From Spirosoma sp. (lineage in GTDB: Bacteria > Bacteroidota > Bacteroidia > Cytophagales > Spirosomataceae), in contig JANXVQ010000603.1 of the NCBI GenBank assembly GCA_025351545.1, forward strand, positions 1 through 20,267: a DNA stretch of 20,267 nucleotides. Direction: 5' to 3'. Position 1 is the first letter of the stretch. Every line of letters starts with the position of its first letter. The notes below the pieces were generated by a model, which saw only the letters and a program-made list of their open reading frames with translations, was not told where the DNA came from and ran no database searches. A program made the translations under genes and the position numbers. Positions 16,573 through 20,267 of the stretch are shown in pieces.

Positions 16573-17664
16573 TCAGATACTTGGTTCCTGTTGGCTCAGG
16601 CAGTGAAAACTACCCAAACCCCACACTATATCGGTCGAGTCGATGCCAACAATTTTTCGGTTGGGGAAACATTGTCCAATAATATCTAGTGCCGGTTGAT
16701 CTTTGGCACAACGAAATGTTGGCACAATAACGGCACTATTGGTAATCAGGAAATTGGCGTATGATGCCGGTAAGCGCAGACCATCACTCATGACCGGATC
16801 GGGCATAGGCAACTCGACAATATTGAGCGGCTTGCCGTTCAATAGCCGCATCCCTTTCAATTCCCGGTGAATATCCTGTAAAAACGGATAATTATCATCG
16901 TTTGGATTCGACTCATAAGCGGCAACAACCGTGTCTTCATTCACGAAGCGCACTGTATCGTCAATATGACCGTCGGTATCATCGCCAACAATACCTTCAT
17001 CTACCCATAATACTTGCTGAACCCCATAATAGTCGCACAAATAGTGCTCAATTTGGGTTTGCGTCAGGTGAGCGTTTCTATTCTGATTGAGCAGACAAGC
17101 GCGGCTGGTCAACACAGTTCCGGCGCCATTGAACTCCACCGAACCACCTTCCATAATGATGCCCACAGTGGATGCTGCCCCAGTGGATGCTGTAGGCGTG
17201 ACGTATTTTAGGTTACGATACCGGGCAATCTCCACTGGAATGAGGTCATCCCGGTCGTAGGGAGGGTATTTGCCACCCCAGGCATTGTAGCCCCAGTTAA
17301 CAATTATCCGCTCTTTTTTTCGGGGATTGATCAGAAATGCCGGGCCGTGGTCGCGGCACCACGAATCGTTGGTCGGGTGGGGCAGGAGTGTAATGCGGCT
17401 CATATCGGCCCCCGCTGCCAGCAAGCGTGCTGTAGCGGCCTGTATAACGGTGTCGTTATGTGCATTGATGCAAACCTGCTCACTCTCGGCAATGGCTTTG
17501 ATGAACTCAATGTAGGCGGGAAACATCAATTCCTGCCGCTCGCGGGTCCAGGACGCTTCGGTATGCGGCCAACTGAGCCAGGTGGCCACGTGCGGATGCC
17601 ATTCGGCTGGAAAGAAAAAGCCCTCCTGGGCGGGAATCAGCGTAGTTTCAGAGTTGGTATTCAC
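16573..17664 (-). CDS. Agmatine deiminase family protein (peptidyl-arginine deiminase fold)
   Basis: 363 residues, matching agmatine deiminases (about 365). Catalytic residues are recognisable: Asp105 in SWCRDHGPAF, Glu172 in MEGGSVEF, Asp231 and His233 in DTDGHIDDTVRF, and nucleophile Cys355 in GLGSFHCLSQQEP. LLNQNRNAHLTQTQIE (191-206) is also characteristic. Agmatine deiminase (aguA) hydrolyses agmatine to N-carbamoylputrescine and ammonia in putrescine synthesis. The usual partner aguB and arginine decarboxylase are not in the window, so substrate is probable rather than proven. The start is GTG at 17664, preceded by a consensus -7 element at 17707-17700. A 5-residue in-frame duplication (ASTGA/ASTVG, 159-168) lies just before the Glu172 strand. 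It follows the HAD gene by 66 bases. Confidence 0.9.
   Translation of the reverse strand: MNTNSETTLIPAQEGFFFPAEWHPHVATWLSWPHTEASWTRERQELMFPAYIEFIKAIAESEQVCINAHNDTVIQAATARLLAAGADMSRITLLPHPTNDSWCRDHGPAFLINPRKKERIIVNWGYNAWGGKYPPYDRDDLIPVEIARYRNLKYVTPTASTGAASTVGIIMEGGSVEFNGAGTVLTSRACLLNQNRNAHLTQTQIEHYLCDYYGVQQVLWVDEGIVGDDTDGHIDDTVRFVNEDTVVAAYESNPNDDNYPFLQDIHRELKGMRLLNGKPLNIVELPMPDPVMSDGLRLPASYANFLITNSAVIVPTFRCAKDQPALDIIGQCFPNRKIVGIDSTDIVWGLGSFHCLSQQEPSI
17166..17192 (-). repeat. In-frame 15-base tandem duplication in the agmatine deiminase gene
   Basis: The 12-mer CAGTGGATGCTG occurs at 17166-17177 and again at 17181-17192, a 15-base period. It encodes ASTGA-ASTVG in a loop directly before the catalytic MEGGS strand. 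A small polymerase-slippage expansion is the simplest origin. Confidence 0.7.
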
Positions 17665-17690
17665 GTATATAACGTTGGCACTGATGCCAT
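17661..17690 (-). other. Possible 9-codon leader ORF overlapping the agmatine deiminase start
   Basis: ATG at 17690 opens MASVPTLYT and stops at TGA (17663-17661), which overlaps the GTG start of the next gene as GTGA. The leader would begin only a few bases after the predicted transcription start. Translational coupling is possible; an ORF this short may be chance. Confidence 0.2.
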
Positions 17691-17699
17691 TTTTGTTCG

Positions 17700-17707
17700 C
17701 AAAGGTA
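17700..17707 (-). promoter_or_regulatory. Bacteroidota -7 promoter element (TACCTTTG) of the agmatine deiminase gene
   Basis: Exact match to TAnnTTTG on the minus strand, 35 bases before the GTG start. A TTTG lies 24 bases further upstream, slightly beyond the usual -33 spacing. It suggests the gene can be transcribed separately from the HAD gene. Confidence 0.5.
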
Positions 17708-17730
17708 CAAAACTAGACCACGTTGATCAG

Positions 17731-18417
17731 TCAAATTTGTGTTACTAGCTGTGCAATAGTGTCTACTGTCAATCCAGTAAAGTCGTCTACAATCAGGGCT
17801 GCACCCGTGACTTCCAACTCTTCGCGGGTATGCGTTGTTGCAACCGCCACTACCTTCATGCCGCCCCGAAGACCAGCGTCAATACCGGCAAAAGCATCTT
17901 CGAACACCACACATCGAGCCGGTTCTACGCCTACTCGGCTGGCGGCTGTCAGGTAAATTTCAGGGTCGGGTTTACCTCGATGAACCATGCTGGAATCTAT
18001 AACGGTATCGAAATAAGGTCTCAGTGGAAGCCCGTCGAGCGTAAACCGAACATTGCTTTCCGGGGCCGATGTGCCTACCGCCATCTGCACTCTCCGGGCT
18101 TTTAACGCATTCAGGAAATCCAATAATCCCGGTGTGGGTTGAAGATGTGGTCGGTATAAGTCGCGGTAAATTGCTTCTTTTTCTTCCGTCAAGACGATCA
18201 ATTCGTCGGGCAGAATCGGACGCTGAAACAAATACGCCATTGCATCGGCTGAGACGCGCCCGTTAATATTTTCGACGTATTGATCTTTTGTCAGTGGGCG
18301 ATTATAGTGCTGTGCGAATTGCAGCCAGGCATTAATGTGAAAATTGGCGTTATCGACTAAAACACCATCCATGTCAAAAAGAGCGGCCCACAGTAGGGCC
18401 GGAGATGTATTGGGCAT
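17731..18417 (-). CDS. HAD-IA phosphatase / beta-phosphoglucomutase-like hydrolase
   Basis: 228 residues. Motif I is FDMDGVLVD (nucleophile Asp15, acid/base Asp17), motif II VGTSAP (Thr116), motif III Lys149 in RGKPDPEIYL, and motif IV VFEDAFAGIDA (Glu173, Asp174). The helical cap is at about 22-95 and contains NGRVSADAMAYL, similar in place to the substrate loop of beta-phosphoglucomutases. The family includes sugar-phosphate mutases and small phosphatases such as 2-deoxyglucose-6-phosphatase; the sequence alone does not decide. Cytoplasmic. ATG at 18417 lies 14 bases after the stop of a small upstream gene, so the two are probably one transcript. Confidence 0.9.
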   Translation of the reverse strand: MPNTSPALLWAALFDMDGVLVDNANFHINAWLQFAQHYNRPLTKDQYVENINGRVSADAMAYLFQRPILPDELIVLTEEKEAIYRDLYRPHLQPTPGLLDFLNALKARRVQMAVGTSAPESNVRFTLDGLPLRPYFDTVIDSSMVHRGKPDPEIYLTAASRVGVEPARCVVFEDAFAGIDAGLRGGMKVVAVATTHTREELEVTGAALIVDDFTGLTVDTIAQLVTQI

Positions 18418-18431
18418 GAGAAAAGAAAGTG

Positions 18432-18683
18432 TTAAAACTCGTTGTCCGGCGATGTTACTGGTAAAATATCACCGGCCAAAATAGCCGCTTCATGAAGTAA
18501 TTCCGTCGATACCAACTCATCCGTTACGTCTTCAATACGCTCATCGAATGCGTCGATACCTTCATCGGTCGTGAGCGAATGCGATTTCATACCCAGCAAC
18601 AATCGCCCCACATAAAGCAGATTAAGCGAAAAACGTAATTCGGGCAGAGCGGGACTATGACGAGTTTGGGGATCAGTTGGCAT
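18432..18683 (-). CDS. Small protein of unknown function (83 residues)
   Basis: No family recognised. The sequence is acidic in its second half (TDEGIDAFDERIEDVTDEL) and has a short amphipathic or hydrophobic stretch LNLLYVGRLLLGMK at about 21-34. There is no signal peptide and no Cys. It sits 14 bases ahead of the HAD hydrolase on the same strand and fills a gap that would otherwise be empty, which supports it as a real gene. ATG at 18683. No consensus -7 box is seen upstream, and the 69 bases up to the DUF1080 gene show no terminator. Confidence 0.65.
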   Translation of the reverse strand: MPTDPQTRHSPALPELRFSLNLLYVGRLLLGMKSHSLTTDEGIDAFDERIEDVTDELVSTELLHEAAILAGDILPVTSPDNEF

Positions 18684-18752
18684 GCGTAATTAAAGAATAA
18701 TCTGTAAGTAGGTCGGGGTCGTTTGTAGGGTGGACGGTCGGTCTGTGCTACA

Positions 18753-19484
18753 TTACAACGTCTTTATTCTGAGATTTCTGTAGTAAATGGGCGCTCCGGC
18801 ATGTTTTCCCTGTAGGCCAATATACCCATGCAATGGTAGGTTGGCAGGTGCTTTATTCAGCCATTCAGGCACTGGCGAACCATCGGGATTAGTTTTCGCC
18901 GAAGTGAATTTTGACAGATCTATAGTATTCACCAGTTCATTGTTCAATACCACATAAATCATTTTTCCCTGACACGTAATCGTGTATCTATTCCACTGAT
19001 CGGGCTTTTTAACGACCTGCTTCTTTGTGGCTGCCTGATGCCCGAAGAAAGCTCCGCACTGCCAACTGGCGGGCGAGTCGGCCCACTTTTGAGCGTAATC
19101 GTCAGCGATTTGAATCTCTACCGAGTTCGGAATCCAATTTGTTGTATCACTGGCATGTACGACTACGCCACTATTGGTGCCAACGGCGGTTTTGAACAGC
19201 AAATCCAATACAAAATCATCGTAAGGTATTGCTGTCCAGATCGCTTTATCGGCGGTGGCCGTTAAAATGCCATTATCGTCCATACTCCAGACACCTTTGG
19301 GGAAACCTGCATCAGAAAGGTCCCTCTCGAACAGGTATTTCCAGCCACTGCCACTTGGGTTAGGATGCCCTTTGGGTGCCGCACTGGATGGTGCCGCACT
19401 GGAGCCGCTGGATGGCGCCGTTTGGGCAATAAGCTGGACAGTAAAGATGAGTATAAAGCCAACAAGCAAAAATGATCTTTTCAT
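18753..19484 (-). CDS. Secreted DUF1080 (3-keto-disaccharide hydrolase-type) protein
   Basis: 243 residues from ATG at 19484: MKRSFLLVGFILIFTVQLIAQ is a clean signal peptide. A low-complexity Ala/Ser/Pro linker follows (APSSGSSAAPSSAAPKG), encoded by imperfect short tandem repeats. Residues about 48-243 form the concanavalin-like DUF1080 fold: WKYLFERDLSDAGFPKGVWS, GTNSGVVVHASDT, NSVEIQIADDYAQKWADSP, PDQWNRYTITCQG, and GYIGLQGKHAGAPIYYRNLRI at the end. Members act on glycans or glycosides, some described as 3-keto-disaccharide hydrolases; the substrate here is unknown. The frame is open to 19577, but the added residues would be translated from the intergenic hairpin and would hide the signal peptide. 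mnmA lies upstream on the same strand. Confidence 0.88.
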   Translation of the reverse strand: MKRSFLLVGFILIFTVQLIAQTAPSSGSSAAPSSAAPKGHPNPSGSGWKYLFERDLSDAGFPKGVWSMDDNGILTATADKAIWTAIPYDDFVLDLLFKTAVGTNSGVVVHASDTTNWIPNSVEIQIADDYAQKWADSPASWQCGAFFGHQAATKKQVVKKPDQWNRYTITCQGKMIYVVLNNELVNTIDLSKFTSAKTNPDGSPVPEWLNKAPANLPLHGYIGLQGKHAGAPIYYRNLRIKTL

Positions 19485-19507
19485 GTAGGAGGTACTGGAA
19501 ATGGACC

Positions 19508-19570
19508 TAAACCCGGCATCACCGCAAAGAAAAGCAAGTCTTTGTATTCTTCGCGGTGACGCCGGGTCTA
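19508..19570 (-). repeat. 24-bp hairpin between mnmA and the DUF1080 gene
   Basis: Arms 19508-19531 and 19547-19570 pair over 24 positions around a 15-base loop, with 21 Watson-Crick pairs. The three others (19510/19568, 19518/19560, 19526/19552) are A-C on the plus strand and G-U on the minus strand, the strand in which both neighbours are transcribed. It begins 20 bases after the mnmA stop and ends 24 bases before the DUF1080 ATG. No T tract follows it, so it is not a standard intrinsic terminator. The GCGGTGACGCCGGG-type content suggests a REP-like palindrome or a processing/stability element. Confidence 0.85.
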
Positions 19571-19589
19571 AAATCAAAAAAACACTTGA

Positions 19590-20267
19590 TTACACCATAT
19601 TGCTCATTGCAAACGGCTGACTATTTTGATTCTCACCCTGACGGAAACTTTTCATGATCCAGCCACCACCAATTACGTCATCGCCTTCATAAAAAACGGC
19701 CGCTTGTCCGGGTGCAATAGCCGATACGCCTTCGTGGAAAAGCACCTCGATTTTATCTCCCGTACGCGGGTCCGCCGTTTGCGTAATAGTTGCGGGTGTA
19801 CCAGCGTCTTTGTAACGAACTTTCGTAACGGTTTCGAGCGGGCCGGTAATCTGATCGTACTTTTGTAGATTCAACTTGCTTACAATCATGCCATTGCGAA
19901 GTAAATCTTTATCAAGACCCAGTACGACTTCATTGGTATCTTTTCGGATTTCGGTTACGAACATCGGTTGTCCGAACGCCATACCTAACCCTTTCCGTTG
20001 GCCGATGGTGTAGAATGGATAGCCCTGGTGCTTGCCCATAACTTTTCCGGTGCCTTCCATAATGAAATTTCCCCCGGCTACTTCGGCTTCCAGTCCCGGC
20101 ATGCGCCGTTTCAGAAAACCACGGTAATCGTTGTCGGGCACAAAACAGATTTCGTAGGATTCCGATTTTGTGACCAGTTCCATAAACCCGCGTTCTGTCG
20201 CCATTTCACGAATTTCGGATTTACGCAGATGGCCGAGCGGCAAGTTCGTTCGGCTCAAACTGTCCTG
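19590..20267 (-). CDS. mnmA: tRNA-specific 2-thiouridylase MnmA, C-terminal part (N-terminus beyond window)
   Basis: 226 residues are visible and the frame is open to the window edge, so the N-terminal PP-loop ATPase domain is missing. The visible part begins QDSLSRTNLPLGHLRKSEIR. It then has KSESYEICFVPDNDYRGFL with the catalytic persulfide Cys at visible residue 41, GKHQGYPFYTIGQRKGLG, and the C-terminal beta-barrel domain (QAAVFYEGDDVIGGGWI). MnmA adds sulfur to C2 of U34 in tRNAs for Lys, Glu and Gln. The stop TAA is at 19592-19590. A TTG at 20258 is an internal Leu codon, not a start. Confidence 0.95.
   Translation of the reverse strand, partial: QDSLSRTNLPLGHLRKSEIREMATERGFMELVTKSESYEICFVPDNDYRGFLKRRMPGLEAEVAGGNFIMEGTGKVMGKHQGYPFYTIGQRKGLGMAFGQPMFVTEIRKDTNEVVLGLDKDLLRNGMIVSKLNLQKYDQITGPLETVTKVRYKDAGTPATITQTADPRTGDKIEVLFHEGVSAIAPGQAAVFYEGDDVIGGGWIMKSFRQGENQNSQPFAMSNMV

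Noticed and set aside
19485..19577. N-terminal extension of the DUF1080 protein
   Set aside because: It is translated from the intergenic hairpin and would place 31 residues ahead of a good signal peptide that starts at 19484.

Overview
The window looks like chromosomal DNA of a Bacteroidota bacterium, most likely a Cytophagales member of the Spirosoma/Dyadobacter type. The grounds are a type B T9SS cargo protein (gliding-motility CHU_C sorting domain), a DUF5686 outer-membrane protein with a carboxypeptidase-regulatory-like N-domain, paired SurA/PpiC isomerases, -7 elements of the TAnnTTTG type, and few Shine-Dalgarno sites. Genus is inferred from family content only. No tRNA, rRNA, CRISPR array, transposase or phage gene was seen. 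No gap between genes exceeds 300 bases.

Left part (1-5244): a large secreted surface protein runs leftward off the window edge. It has an N-terminal beta domain, an Ig-like domain, four modules of about 77 residues, and the start of a type B T9SS signal. Divergent from it is pyrR (uracil phosphoribosyltransferase/regulator family), followed by an 868-residue DUF5686 outer-membrane barrel protein.

Middle (5312-10643): fdhD, the sulfurtransferase that activates formate-dehydrogenase-type molybdoenzymes, and an FdhF/YdeP-type molybdopterin oxidoreductase lie about 2.1 kb apart. Between them is a divergent pair: a diacylglycerol-kinase-family lipid kinase and an APP1-type phosphatidate phosphatase. 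These two families could make and remove phosphatidate. The phosphatase gene and the oxidoreductase gene are 9 bases apart and probably share a transcript. A perfect 15-bp hairpin ends this unit and the convergent one.

Right-middle (10744-15695, leftward): a 795-residue lipoprotein isomerase with two rotamase domains and an embedded OmpA-like segment, then a SurA-like periplasmic isomerase, then a MoxR AAA+ ATPase, in that transcription order. A perfect 30-bp inverted repeat sits between the surA-like gene and moxR. It supplies the stop codon of the former and can fold in a second way.

Right end (15792-20267, leftward): partial mnmA (tRNA 2-thiouridylase), a secreted DUF1080 protein, a small unknown protein, a beta-phosphoglucomutase-like HAD hydrolase, an agmatine-deiminase-family protein and an unknown lipoprotein. 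A long hairpin between mnmA and the DUF1080 gene has three imperfect pairs, all G-U when read on the transcribed (minus) strand.

Most genes are housekeeping or cell-envelope functions. The least explained items are the two intergenic inverted repeats, the OmpA-like domain inside a rotamase lipoprotein, and the lipid kinase/phosphatase pair inside the fdhD-oxidoreductase locus. I found no clear defence system or new multi-gene machine.
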